Part shown: positions 54,085 through 62,774 of the stretch, in pieces | Position numbering within the stretch: the first letter of the stretch is position 1 | Layout of the letters: the number at the start of each line of letters is the position of its first letter | Origin: Jeotgalicoccus psychrophilus DSM 19085 | GTDB lineage: Bacteria > Bacillota > Bacilli > Staphylococcales > Salinicoccaceae | DNA length: 64,000 bases | Reading direction: 5' to 3' | NCBI RefSeq assembly: GCF_000425845.1 | Contig: NZ_AUEF01000001.1 | Coordinates: 310,001 to 374,000, forward strand | Position numbers and translations under genes: made by a program | Notes under the pieces: generated by a model | Told to the model about the DNA's origin: nothing | Databases searched by the model: none | The model's input: only the letters and a program-made list of their open reading frames with translations

Positions 54085-55089
54085 CTACTTTCTCATTTGC
54101 CAGTATTTCGTCTGGAGCTTACCGAAGAACGATTGTTTAAGATTTTTATATTTCTGTTCAACATTTTTACGTTTTTCTTTCTCAAATGCCAATTCTTCTT
54201 TTAACAATTCGATATCTTTGTCGACAATTAAATCGTTTACTTCTTCAGTATTTGAAGGTTCTATTTCAATATCAGTATCTCTGTACTGACTTTTCAAGCG
54301 TTCAACCAGAGCTTTTGTCATTTTACGTTCTTCTGATACATTCTGAATCAAATCGTAAACGACTGTTTCATCAAACGTGTATTGAGGTTCATATTCAGGA
54401 AGGTTTGCTTTGTCATATTCCAGTTCACTCATATCTGTCCAGTAATTTCCCATGCCTGTTTTAACTTTTGCCAGGTTTATATCTCTGAACATATGCACAA
54501 TAGTAATCGGATATACTTTAGCTTCATCAACCCGCACTTCAGATGTCAGGTTATTAAATTCATATAATTTAAAGTCGTCGGTATATCCAGTTACATTAAT
54601 TTTTGCTCTTTCAGAACGCACCAGCGTATCTGAAGAGAACCAGCCTTGCAGACGATGTTTTTTAAACAGCGCTTCATATTCAATCCCATCTTTAATCATA
54701 ATAAATCTGGAATCGAGCATTTGATCTTTCAACAGACTTAAGTTATTTTTAGCTACAACGAAGATTTGTTTATCCTGTTCCTGCATGAACTTATCAAGAT
54801 CAAGTCTTACATGTTCACGCGGCTTTGAATAAACAACAATAGATGTTTTTAATTCAGCCCAGCCCAGTTCATTGCCTTCATACTCCAAATAGTAGTAATC
54901 TTTCTTATCCGCTTTTCTGTGAGCCAAAACGCGCATTATCTGCTTTTGATAATCCTTTAGCTCTCCAAGTTTTTTCATTGACTGTACTGACTGCAGTAAA
55001 GGTTTGTTCCCTTTTTCATAAACCCACACATAATGACTGACATCAAATTCTTTAACATGTCTCAAAAATTTATCTAATTTATGTTCCAT
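54085..55089 (-). CDS. Cytoplasmic protein with three GW/SH3-like modules and a coiled coil
   Basis: A protein of about 334 residues with no signal peptide. Modules: YYYLEYEGNELGWAELKTS near 70, ALFKKHRLQGWFSSDTLV near 150 and VKTGMGNYWTDMSELEY near 220. The last 60 residues are a strongly charged coiled coil (IELLKEELAFEKEKRKNVEQ) followed by a basic end. ATG 55089 is supported by GGGGT seven bases upstream; ATG 55104 has no ribosome binding site. It precedes the bifunctional glycosyltransferase with a ten-base gap. I infer an adaptor that docks the polymer or enzymes; the cytoplasmic location of GW-like modules is unusual. Confidence 0.68.
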   Translation of the reverse strand: MEHKLDKFLRHVKEFDVSHYVWVYEKGNKPLLQSVQSMKKLGELKDYQKQIMRVLAHRKADKKDYYYLEYEGNELGWAELKTSIVVYSKPREHVRLDLDKFMQEQDKQIFVVAKNNLSLLKDQMLDSRFIMIKDGIEYEALFKKHRLQGWFSSDTLVRSERAKINVTGYTDDFKLYEFNNLTSEVRVDEAKVYPITIVHMFRDINLAKVKTGMGNYWTDMSELEYDKANLPEYEPQYTFDETVVYDLIQNVSEERKMTKALVERLKSQYRDTDIEIEPSNTEEVNDLIVDKDIELLKEELAFEKEKRKNVEQKYKNLKQSFFGKLQTKYWQMRK

Positions 55090-55130
55090 TTCTCTACCCC
55101 GCATTTATGTATTATTAAATTATAAAAAAT

Positions 55131-55171
55131 AAAACTGCAGACAGGTCAGCTATTAACTTTGTCTACAGTTT
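55131..55171 (-). terminator. Terminator after the WecC/CapO-like gene
   Basis: The stem AAAACTGTAGACA / TGTCTGCAGTTTT (one mismatch) is followed on the minus strand by TTTTATTTTTTAT. It should end or attenuate the capA-capB-wecC transcript before the GW protein gene. Confidence 0.75.
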
Positions 55172-55188
55172 TTATATTTATATTTATA

Positions 55189-56442
55189 CTAGAATTTTTG
55201 AATATTACCGTAGTTGTAGTATTGAACTTCAGAGAAGTTATTAGGTACTACATTCTTAGTATCAAAGATTACTTTGTCTTTCATTGTTTCAAAATCGTTA
55301 TCAGTTAAGATTTTGAACTCACTGTGGTCACTTAACACTAATACTAATGAAGAATCAGTCACTGCAGACTTCATATCCTTCTCAACAAAGTCCATTTTCA
55401 CGTGCGGATCGTAAGTATTTACTTCCAGTCCTTCTTCTTTACGGAGCAGTTCGTAAATATCAAACGCTGGTGATTCACGGATATCATCCACATCACCTTT
55501 ATATGTTAAACCGAAAACAGTTACTTTGTTGCCATTCAGCTTAGACAGCATTTTTTTAGTAATGCTTACTACATATTCAGGCATAGACACGTTGATTGAT
55601 CTTGATAACTGAATTAACGGAGATTCTTCCGGTGCTTCAGCAATGATGAAGTAAGGGTCTACAGCCAGGCAGTGTCCGCCGACACCAGGTCCCGGTGTGT
55701 GCAGGTTAACACGCGGATGCTTGTTAGCCATTTCAATTACTTCGTGAACGTTAATATCCAGACGGTTACAAATCATTGCAAGCTCGTTAGCTAAAGCAAT
55801 GTTCACGTCGCGATATGTGTTTTCCATCAGTTTAGACATCTCTGCTGTTTTAGCATTTGTCTCGATCATTTCACCTTGTACAAATGTGCCGTACACTTTT
55901 TTGCCTGCTTCAACACACTGAGGCGTCATTCCGCCGACAATACGGTTGTTATAAACAAGTTCGTGCATAATCTGACCCGGCAGCACGCGCTCAGGACAGT
56001 GTACTAAGTAAATGTCTTCCCCGATTTTAAATCCTTGCTCTTCAAGATAAGGTGCAACGTGATCATCCATCGTACGCGGTGCAATTGTCGATTCCACAAT
56101 TACAGTATCACCTTTTTTAAGGATAGGCACAATCGACTCAACACCTGACATTACGATTGAAATATCTGCTGATTTGTACTCATCATTGTTGTTTGGTGTA
56201 GGCACAGCAATAATATACGCATCTGCTTCTTCAGCAATCGTTGATGCTCTGAATTTACCAGTTTCAAGCACTTCTTCCAGTGCATCTTGTAAACCAGGCT
56301 CTTCGATGTGAATTTGCCCTCCATTTAGCATATCTACTGCTTCTTGTTTAATATCGACCCCAACTACGTCAACACCATGTTTTGCAAACATGATTGAAGT
56401 CGGCAGCCCGATATATCCTAATCCGATTGTTGTAAGTTTCAC
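55189..56442 (-). CDS. wecC: UDP-N-acetyl-D-mannosamine dehydrogenase, WecC/CapO type
   Basis: A 417-residue NAD-dependent enzyme oxidising UDP-ManNAc to UDP-ManNAcA. NAD-binding motif TIGLGYIGLPTSIMFA at the N-terminus, VPTPNNND, the catalytic Cys in GGHCLAVDPYF near residue 257 after HPRVNLHTPGPG (the WecC form), and the C-terminal domain VTVFGLTYKGDVDDIRESPA. Length matches the family. The start is GTG with AGGG nine bases upstream. It lies directly after the CapA-like and CapB-like genes, as capsule sugar genes often do, and is followed by a terminator. It would need a UDP-GlcNAc 2-epimerase, not found in this window. Confidence 0.9.
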   Translation of the reverse strand: MKLTTIGLGYIGLPTSIMFAKHGVDVVGVDIKQEAVDMLNGGQIHIEEPGLQDALEEVLETGKFRASTIAEEADAYIIAVPTPNNNDEYKSADISIVMSGVESIVPILKKGDTVIVESTIAPRTMDDHVAPYLEEQGFKIGEDIYLVHCPERVLPGQIMHELVYNNRIVGGMTPQCVEAGKKVYGTFVQGEMIETNAKTAEMSKLMENTYRDVNIALANELAMICNRLDINVHEVIEMANKHPRVNLHTPGPGVGGHCLAVDPYFIIAEAPEESPLIQLSRSINVSMPEYVVSITKKMLSKLNGNKVTVFGLTYKGDVDDIRESPAFDIYELLRKEEGLEVNTYDPHVKMDFVEKDMKSAVTDSSLVLVLSDHSEFKILTDNDFETMKDKVIFDTKNVVPNNFSEVQYYNYGNIQKF

Positions 56443-56473
56443 TCTGAAACACCCTACCTTTTCTTAATTAAAT

Positions 56474-57103
56474 TCAATCTGCTTTTCTTAGTATACCAAA
56501 ACTTTTTACATTAAAAAGGTTAATTTTTTGTAAATAGTGATTTAATTCATACCTGTCGTTCTTTTTAGCACTTACTAAAGTCACAGCAGTATCCGCAAGT
56601 TCTAAAATCGCACCATAATTTTCCAGCTCTTGAAACTCAGGACCAATAATAAAGATATGATCATAATAATTTTTAAGCGGGCTTAATTTCGACAGTACGT
56701 TGTACTGGCCGAACTTATCCATCAGTTCAGTTTCAGGCATTTCTTCCACATGAATAATATCCAATTTTTCATACTTGGTCTGGTTAATCGCTTCACTTAA
56801 AAACATGGATATTCTCAGCGTAGAAAACAGATTCGGTTTTGATTTTGAATGAATATATTCTTCAATGCTGCCGGTGCTGCTGCTGTCTAGATTCACTACC
56901 AGTACTTTGTCTTTAAGTTCTGTTAGTATATATGCAATATGCATCGCTGCATCCACAGTTGCCATTCTCTGGTCTACAGATGAAAATAGAGTCTTGTTAT
57001 TTGGATTATCATGATTTTCATTTCTGATGGCAATTGCCGTGTCGTACAATTTATTAATTATATCTTCGTCAAAATCGATTAATCTTTCTTCACTTTCACT
57101 CAT
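56474..57103 (-). CDS. CapB-like (BY-kinase fold) protein lacking the P-loop
   Basis: A protein of about 209 residues with the size and strand order of a capsule BY-kinase catalytic domain. The Walker A position that should read PGxGKST is SSVDQRMATVD, without Gly-Lys; the Walker A' strand KVLVVNLDSSS keeps one Asp; the Walker B strand reads HIFIIGPEF, without Asp; and no C-terminal tyrosine cluster is present. It should therefore neither bind ATP normally nor autophosphorylate. ATG 57103 is preferred because AGGAG lies about seven bases upstream; a TTG at 57142 is unlikely. It follows the CapA-like gene by ten bases. I infer a pseudokinase keeping a structural role with the CapA-like partner. 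Confidence 0.72.
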   Translation of the reverse strand: MSESEERLIDFDEDIINKLYDTAIAIRNENHDNPNNKTLFSSVDQRMATVDAAMHIAYILTELKDKVLVVNLDSSSTGSIEEYIHSKSKPNLFSTLRISMFLSEAINQTKYEKLDIIHVEEMPETELMDKFGQYNVLSKLSPLKNYYDHIFIIGPEFQELENYGAILELADTAVTLVSAKKNDRYELNHYLQKINLFNVKSFGILRKAD

Positions 57104-57113
57104 CGTATCACTC

Positions 57114-57638
57114 CTAGAAAGTACCCAGTGTTCTTTCGCCAAGATAGTGCTGAATATCTTCTTCAGTACTTATATTTCTGTTGTTCAGTGCCATTATAAT
57201 TCCAATAGCAGCTCCAATTAATAATGACATTAAAATAATTAATGATTTAAGCGCAGTGTTTGGTGTTTCATACATGTTCATTCCAGCATTATCTGCAGTG
57301 ACTATACCTTCATCTGCAATTATATCCATTGCCTGAGCATGGATTGAATTGTAGTTAATTCCCGCTTCGGTATTAATAATCAGACTCAGTATATCGGAGC
57401 CTGACTGTCCTTCAACACTTGCAACCTTAATATTCTCAGAAACATTATTGACCGTTTCATTTAACTGAATATTTAAATTTGCAATTGAATTTGGTTCCAG
57501 ACCGTTTTCTAATGTATAATATTCTTCGTACGTTGTACTGGACGGTGGTATGAAAAAATTCACCACGGTACCAATGACGCCAAATGCTAACACACAGATG
57601 ATAATATTAAGTAAATTTTTCTTTATAAAGTACATCAC
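57114..57638 (-). CDS. CapA/Wzz-like membrane protein, short
   Basis: A 174-residue membrane protein with two helices (NIIICVLAFGVIGTVVNFFI near 8-30 and LIILMSLLIGAAIGIIMAL near 130-150) around an external loop of about 100 residues, then a cytoplasmic tail ISTEEDIQHYLGERTLGTF typical of Wzz/CapA adaptors that activate BY-kinases. The loop is shorter than in most CapA proteins and has no obvious coiled coil. GTG 57638 and the ATG directly after it both fit the AAGGAG site. A TATAAT at 57668-57673 on the minus strand may be the -10 box. It would set chain length or organise export, together with the dead kinase. Confidence 0.78.
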   Translation of the reverse strand: MMYFIKKNLLNIIICVLAFGVIGTVVNFFIPPSSTTYEEYYTLENGLEPNSIANLNIQLNETVNNVSENIKVASVEGQSGSDILSLIINTEAGINYNSIHAQAMDIIADEGIVTADNAGMNMYETPNTALKSLIILMSLLIGAAIGIIMALNNRNISTEEDIQHYLGERTLGTF

Positions 57639-57728
57639 GCCGACTCCTTATAATTGATTCACTCTATATTATACTATTAAGGCATTGAAATAGAAAACAT
57701 TCTAAGAATAAACTTGAGGTGCAAATTA

Positions 57729-58928
57729 ATGAAAATTGATATTATAGGCAGTACTTTCACCAGCCGCTTAACAGAATTCAGAAACTTCCCGTATGATGTA
57801 AATATTTTTGTGTCAGGACAGAGCTTCCTTTCTCTTCTTTCCAAACCTTATCCGGTGTCAATGAAAGATATTAACACGTCAGATATCGTTGAAATTTCAA
57901 CAGCTCACAGAGATTTGAACAAAGCGAACCTGACGAAACTCCAGGAGTCACGTTCAGAAGTTCTTATGATAGATCTCTTAAGTGAATTGAATCCGCTTGT
58001 AAAATATAATGGTTCATACTTTAACAAAGAATCATTTGAACTAATCGATGAGAAAATAGAATATGAAGACCTGCGTAAAATCGATCAGTTCAAAGCATTA
58101 AAAAAACATTTGGACAAAATCATTGAACTGACAAACTTTTATGATCAGGTGATTCTCTTAAATGTAACACCCGGCAATGAACATGATGATTTTATAAACG
58201 GGATGTATGAGCTGCTCTATAACAGTATCGATAATAAACTTGTCATAAGTGCTGATAGTTCAAGTGTAAAAGATATTTTTAATGCGCCTATCGAAGCATA
58301 CGACAGTATCGTTCAGCAGCTGAGAAAATTCAATTCAGACAACTATGAAAACCAGCTGCTCTTCGATGAGAAACTGGAAAACGATATTCTCTCTGTTTAC
58401 ATGAACTATATTGAACCGAGACATTATGTCTACGAACTATATAAAGACGGCCATCGGTATAAAAAGTCTCATAATACGGACTCGAGATACTGTCAGTTTA
58501 AACTTGATGAAGGCGGCAAATACCGAATCAGAGTCGCGCCTGATACTGATAGTGTTAAACCAAGATTTTCACAGACATATATTTACAAGGAGTCCAAACT
58601 TTCTAACAAAGATACTATGCCTGAGTACGCAGAAATTCCAGGTAAGAAAGATGAATGGATGCTGCTTCTTTTAATTAACCGGATGAATATCAAAGGTCTT
58701 ATCGGCAATCCGTATAAGTACACGGAAGGCTACATGGGAATTGATGTATATCAGCCAGAAGAAATTACAGTACCATTTATTAAGCATCAGGATTTAATGG
58801 AAACTTCACTGGCACTTCTTGAAGAAATGTCCCAAGAAGAGTTAACTGACTTCATTAATGAGCACGGACAGGTTATCAGTCAGTCTTCTCCTGCAATGCA
58901 AAAATATATAAATTTCCTTCAACAGTAA
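57729..58928 (+). CDS. DUF6270-like protein
   Basis: A 399-residue soluble protein opening with KIDIIGSTFTSRL, the GSxxTR-type start of DUF6270 proteins, followed by FVSGQSFLSLLSKPYPVS and VLMIDLLSELNPLVKYNG, the usual 'DL' segment. The fold resembles SGNH hydrolases, with the early Ser as a possible nucleophile, but I see no clear catalytic His/Asp pair. ATG 57729 is supported by GAGGTG eight bases upstream. It is divergent from the CapA-like gene and is followed by a bidirectional terminator. Such genes are frequent in surface polysaccharide loci of Staphylococcaceae and Bacillota; biochemical function unknown. Confidence 0.7.
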   Translation: MKIDIIGSTFTSRLTEFRNFPYDVNIFVSGQSFLSLLSKPYPVSMKDINTSDIVEISTAHRDLNKANLTKLQESRSEVLMIDLLSELNPLVKYNGSYFNKESFELIDEKIEYEDLRKIDQFKALKKHLDKIIELTNFYDQVILLNVTPGNEHDDFINGMYELLYNSIDNKLVISADSSSVKDIFNAPIEAYDSIVQQLRKFNSDNYENQLLFDEKLENDILSVYMNYIEPRHYVYELYKDGHRYKKSHNTDSRYCQFKLDEGGKYRIRVAPDTDSVKPRFSQTYIYKESKLSNKDTMPEYAEIPGKKDEWMLLLLINRMNIKGLIGNPYKYTEGYMGIDVYQPEEITVPFIKHQDLMETSLALLEEMSQEELTDFINEHGQVISQSSPAMQKYINFLQQ

Positions 58929-58929
58929 A

Positions 58930-58962
58930 AACGAGCTGCACATTGAGTGCGGCTCGTTTTTA
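58930..58962. terminator. Bidirectional terminator between convergent genes
   Basis: The stem AAACGAGC...GCTCGTTT with an inner TGCAC/GTGCG pairing has A before and T after it. It overlaps the last bases of the minus-strand GT4 gene (stop at 58960). Confidence 0.8.
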
Positions 58963-61779
58963 ACTTGCTTTGATATCCAGTTTTTCATACACTTTTATAA
59001 GTTTTTTCAGGAGTACAGACCAGTCCCGGTTATCCACTACCCATTCCCTTGCAGATTCTCCTATAGAATCATTATTAAGCACACTGATTACGGCTTCTGT
59101 AAATGCTTCTTTATTATCTGCTTTAAAGTAAACACCGTTAATCTGGTCTATTACCATCTCTTTCAGGGCATTAACATCACTTACGATGACGCGTTTACCC
59201 ATGGCCATTGCCTCATAAGTTTTAATTGGCGTAACCAGCTGGCAAACCAGCTTATCCTGTCTCGGAAACGGCGCAATATCAATTACAGAATAGTAATCTT
59301 TAACTGTTTCAAAAGGCACCTTGCCTGTAAAGATAATATCTTCGCTTAAATTCTGATTCAGAACTTTTCTCTGCAGCGTGGCACGGTACTGTCCGTCACC
59401 AACCAGCAACAGTTTAAAACGCTTCTTATAGTCGCCGCTGTTATTCAGTGTTTCAACAGTATCGATAATTAAATCAATACCTTCGTAATTTGTAATAGAA
59501 CCCACAAATCCGAGAACAATACTATTATCCAGCTGATAGCGCTCGATAATATCATCAGATTTTTCTATAGGCGAGAGTACTTCACTGTCCACACCGTTAG
59601 GCAGTACTGTAATTTTTTCTGCAGCAATCCCTTTTAAGATTAAATATTCTCTTAAGCTTTCACTGATAACGATGACTTCATCCGCATGCTGGCAGCATAA
59701 TATTTCATAGTGCTCCTGCATATTAAAACGGTCGGAGTTAAAGAATTCTGGCACTTTTGATGTCTGCGTATGGTGCCACAGGCCGCGGACTTCGTAAATT
59801 GTTTTAATTTTAAGCTGATTCCCGAGTCTGATTGCCGGCAGCGCATTTTGGAAATTGGACGCCGCGTGTATGATTGCAGGTTTTTCTTCCAGCACAATTT
59901 TTAATAGTTCATCTTTATAAACATTGAAGTATTTTCTCATAGGTGTGCGGTTTGTTAAATACTTATCCGACTTGTCTATATAATAAGTCCTGTAGTCACC
60001 TTCATCTAGACCAGGTTTTGTATAATTCTCGTGTTCCGGAGACCAGCCGAGTCTCGATGTTGCGACCGGACGGTAGCCGAAATCCCGCACTCTTGAAACA
60101 ATCTCATTCGTGCGGATTGTATAGCCGTTAATGGCAGGCATCGCTTTATTCAGTACGAAAAGCACTGTTTTCCCATCATCTTTGTAGACGATATCTTCAG
60201 CCAGCGGTTTAGGCTGCCATTCACTGCGGAAAAGCTCATACTCCTGTTCAGCCATTAAAAATTCTCCGGGATAGACTCTGGATGCAAACTGCTTTCTCAT
60301 TTCCTGAAGCATTTTATATCTCTCGTCAATATTCCCCATCACATGATGAGAGCGTATTAAAGAACGCAATACATCCGCATTATTCGGTTTAAGTTTATAT
60401 GCTTCTCTCGCATGGTGAAGCGAACATACATACATATTTAAATTAAACAGATACATCGATAAGTTTATATGTATCTTTAACTGCTTATCCAGTGTGTTGG
60501 ATGAAATCAGTAAATTAAGTTTCTCTTTTTCAGCAGCAGTCGCATAAAATCTAGCCAGTATATAAGTATGACTCTGCTTTTTTCTTGAATTTTTTTCTAA
60601 AAAAGAAAAAATATAGAATGGTAAATCATAACGTTTATTGACACGCTGCAGCTGATTAATCACTGTGCTGTAGATCCTTGTTTTTTCTCTAGTGCTGAAA
60701 TTATGATGGACAAATTTATCTGTCATCGTGCGTGTATCTTCATCTATAAAAAGTGTGGCACTGTGAAAAACATTTTCCAGACGCTTGTCGGAATTAAACA
60801 TCTTCTTAATCAGTGAATCATTAAAGTTTAAATGTCCGTCAAGCACCAGTCTTCTAATACTCATAATGTGCTGTGCATTCAAAGTCACTTCCGGAAGAAG
60901 CTTCATAATTTTATTCATCAGCATTTTAGTACCTTTGCCGAAATGATAGTAATTCAACAAGTTCTGCAGCCGGTCCGACTTCTTATCGTTGGCACTTAAG
61001 TTAAAGTCTAGCGTATCTACTGCTATCGGGTCTATGTATTTAAACAGCTTTTCATTTTTATTAATATAGTCTACAAAAAATTTGTTTAGATCATCTAGAT
61101 TCTGCTCTTTAACAGAATAATTATTGATAACCAGTACATAGCCCAGATCCCGCATGTTCTCATCGGTATGGTCCACCGCTTCTTTGATATCCGTGAATGG
61201 TGCATTCGGGTCGACATCATCAAGAATCATTGTCCGATACTGAGACCAGGAATATTTATAATATAAATCATCTTTTTCCTGATGATACAGCTCTTCAAGT
61301 TGCACTTTGTTCTTACTGGTCCGATCGATCATTTTTTCAATTGATTCATATTGATTATCTTTCATTAAATTGCGCACAATTACCATCTGTTGTTCTTCTG
61401 ACAGTTCACCGAGCACATCGTGACCTGAGTCTGCAATATTTATTACATCATCATAACGTTTCAAATTATAGTATAACTTAGTCTTAAAAGGCACAAGAGC
61501 GTTATTACGGTCATTCGCGACCATTTCAAGAGAACCTTTGTAGTTCTTTTCATGACGTAAAATGAGCGCCTTTAAATACGCCTCATAATCATTCTGGAGA
61601 CGCATGTTGTCTATTAAGTCCATCAATGTTAAATGCTCAGACTTCCGCAGAAAGAAACTTAGACCGGGCTCCTGTTTGCCAATTTTTTTCGTCAGACTCA
61701 GTTTCAGAATATGTCGTGAGACGACTGGCATATTATATTTTAAAGTTACGTATGAAATGATTCCCTGAAGGTATCTCAT
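58960..61779 (-). CDS. GT4 glycosyltransferase with a large helical N-terminal region
   Basis: A 939-residue cytoplasmic protein. Residues 1-520 are helical with repeat-like segments (LKALILRHEKNYKGSLEMV, YNLKRYDDVINIADSG, HAREAYKLKPNNADVLRSL), the last a TPR pattern. Residues 530-930 are a GT4 enzyme: VLFVLNKAMPAINGYTIRTN (acceptor side), IYEVRGLWHHTQ, VLPNGVDSEVLSP, LGFVGSITNYEGIDLI and DIAPFPRQDKLVCQLVTPIK with the nucleotide-sugar motif KTYEAMAMGKRVI. AGGAG lies seven bases before the ATG. It lies between the DUF6270-like gene and the exporter genes. Its composition is ordinary, so it probably belongs to the conserved flank of the locus. Donor and acceptor unknown. Confidence 0.87.
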   Translation of the reverse strand: MRYLQGIISYVTLKYNMPVVSRHILKLSLTKKIGKQEPGLSFFLRKSEHLTLMDLIDNMRLQNDYEAYLKALILRHEKNYKGSLEMVANDRNNALVPFKTKLYYNLKRYDDVINIADSGHDVLGELSEEQQMVIVRNLMKDNQYESIEKMIDRTSKNKVQLEELYHQEKDDLYYKYSWSQYRTMILDDVDPNAPFTDIKEAVDHTDENMRDLGYVLVINNYSVKEQNLDDLNKFFVDYINKNEKLFKYIDPIAVDTLDFNLSANDKKSDRLQNLLNYYHFGKGTKMLMNKIMKLLPEVTLNAQHIMSIRRLVLDGHLNFNDSLIKKMFNSDKRLENVFHSATLFIDEDTRTMTDKFVHHNFSTREKTRIYSTVINQLQRVNKRYDLPFYIFSFLEKNSRKKQSHTYILARFYATAAEKEKLNLLISSNTLDKQLKIHINLSMYLFNLNMYVCSLHHAREAYKLKPNNADVLRSLIRSHHVMGNIDERYKMLQEMRKQFASRVYPGEFLMAEQEYELFRSEWQPKPLAEDIVYKDDGKTVLFVLNKAMPAINGYTIRTNEIVSRVRDFGYRPVATSRLGWSPEHENYTKPGLDEGDYRTYYIDKSDKYLTNRTPMRKYFNVYKDELLKIVLEEKPAIIHAASNFQNALPAIRLGNQLKIKTIYEVRGLWHHTQTSKVPEFFNSDRFNMQEHYEILCCQHADEVIVISESLREYLILKGIAAEKITVLPNGVDSEVLSPIEKSDDIIERYQLDNSIVLGFVGSITNYEGIDLIIDTVETLNNSGDYKKRFKLLLVGDGQYRATLQRKVLNQNLSEDIIFTGKVPFETVKDYYSVIDIAPFPRQDKLVCQLVTPIKTYEAMAMGKRVIVSDVNALKEMVIDQINGVYFKADNKEAFTEAVISVLNNDSIGESAREWVVDNRDWSVLLKKLIKVYEKLDIKAS

Positions 61780-61856
61780 GTGTATTCTCCTAATGTCTAA
61801 TCTAAAATGAACTAAATCACAATATTACATATGTTTATATTAGTTTACCAGACTAT

Positions 61857-62762
61857 TTACAAACTAAAAATCTGAAAAACAATTCCAAACATCATAAACA
61901 GAAACAGCAGTGTACCGATGGCGACACTGTTCATATTTATTTTTTCTTTTGGCAGTTCCAAATGCTGACTTTCTTCCATTTGAATACCAACCATTTTATC
62001 TTTATATTCTATTTGTTCGTCTTTAGTCAGATTCTTATACTGGTTTACAAACTCAGCGTAACTTTTAACAACATCTTTCATCTCACCGAATTGTTTCATC
62101 TCACCGTACTGAACCCAGACCGCTTTATTACAGAACTGTCTAATTTGACCTGTAGCATGAGATACAAAGAAAATAGTTTTACCCTGCTCCTGAAAATCGC
62201 GCATACGGTCAATACACTTATTGGCGAACGTCTCATCCCCAACAGACAGCGCTTCATCTACAACTAAGATATCCGGGTCTGTGTGAATGGCGATTGCGAA
62301 TCCAAGTCTCGATTTCATACCACTTGAATAATTTTTAATCGGCTGCTTTATAAATTCACCCAGTTCGCTGAATTGCAAAATGTCGTCGTAGCGTTCATCA
62401 ATCTGCTTTTCTGTTAAGCCATGCATCAGACACTTAATCCGTATATTCTCTTCACCAGTCAATTCGGCATTGAGTCCGGCGCTAATCGCTATTAGAGATA
62501 CTCTCCCATTAATGTTAATCTTCCCTTTTGAAGGTACTGTGGCCTCAGCAATTAAATCAGATAGCGTTGTCTTACCAGATCCGTTTAACCCTAATATACC
62601 CACTGTGTCCCCTGCATTAACTTCAAAATCAATATCTCTTAATGCATAGAACGGTTTTGCCTTATATAATTTACCGAAAGTCAGCAGCGATAATATTTTT
62701 GCGACCTTATTGCGGTTAATATCATAAATTTTAGAAACTTTATCAACTTTTACTTTATACAT
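61857..62762 (-). CDS. tagH: ABC transporter ATPase for wall polymer export, TagH/TarH/KpsT type
   Basis: A 301-residue protein. The ATPase domain (1-235) has Walker A GILGLNGSGKTTL near residue 56, the signature NYSSGMKSRLGFA, Walker B DILVVDEAL and the switch FFVSHATGQIRQF. This is the form found in teichoic acid and O-antigen exporters. An unusual extension of about 65 residues ends in a membrane helix (VAIGTLLFLFMMFGIVFQIF), as in TagH proteins that have a C-terminal extension. GAGGTGG lies upstream of the ATG, and the permease gene is 12 bases away. It powers export of an undecaprenyl-linked polymer across the membrane. The cargo could be teichoic acid or the uronic acid polymer of this locus. 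Confidence 0.9.
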   Translation of the reverse strand: MYKVKVDKVSKIYDINRNKVAKILSLLTFGKLYKAKPFYALRDIDFEVNAGDTVGILGLNGSGKTTLSDLIAEATVPSKGKININGRVSLIAISAGLNAELTGEENIRIKCLMHGLTEKQIDERYDDILQFSELGEFIKQPIKNYSSGMKSRLGFAIAIHTDPDILVVDEALSVGDETFANKCIDRMRDFQEQGKTIFFVSHATGQIRQFCNKAVWVQYGEMKQFGEMKDVVKSYAEFVNQYKNLTKDEQIEYKDKMVGIQMEESQHLELPKEKINMNSVAIGTLLFLFMMFGIVFQIFSL

Positions 62763-62774
62763 AATAATCCACCT

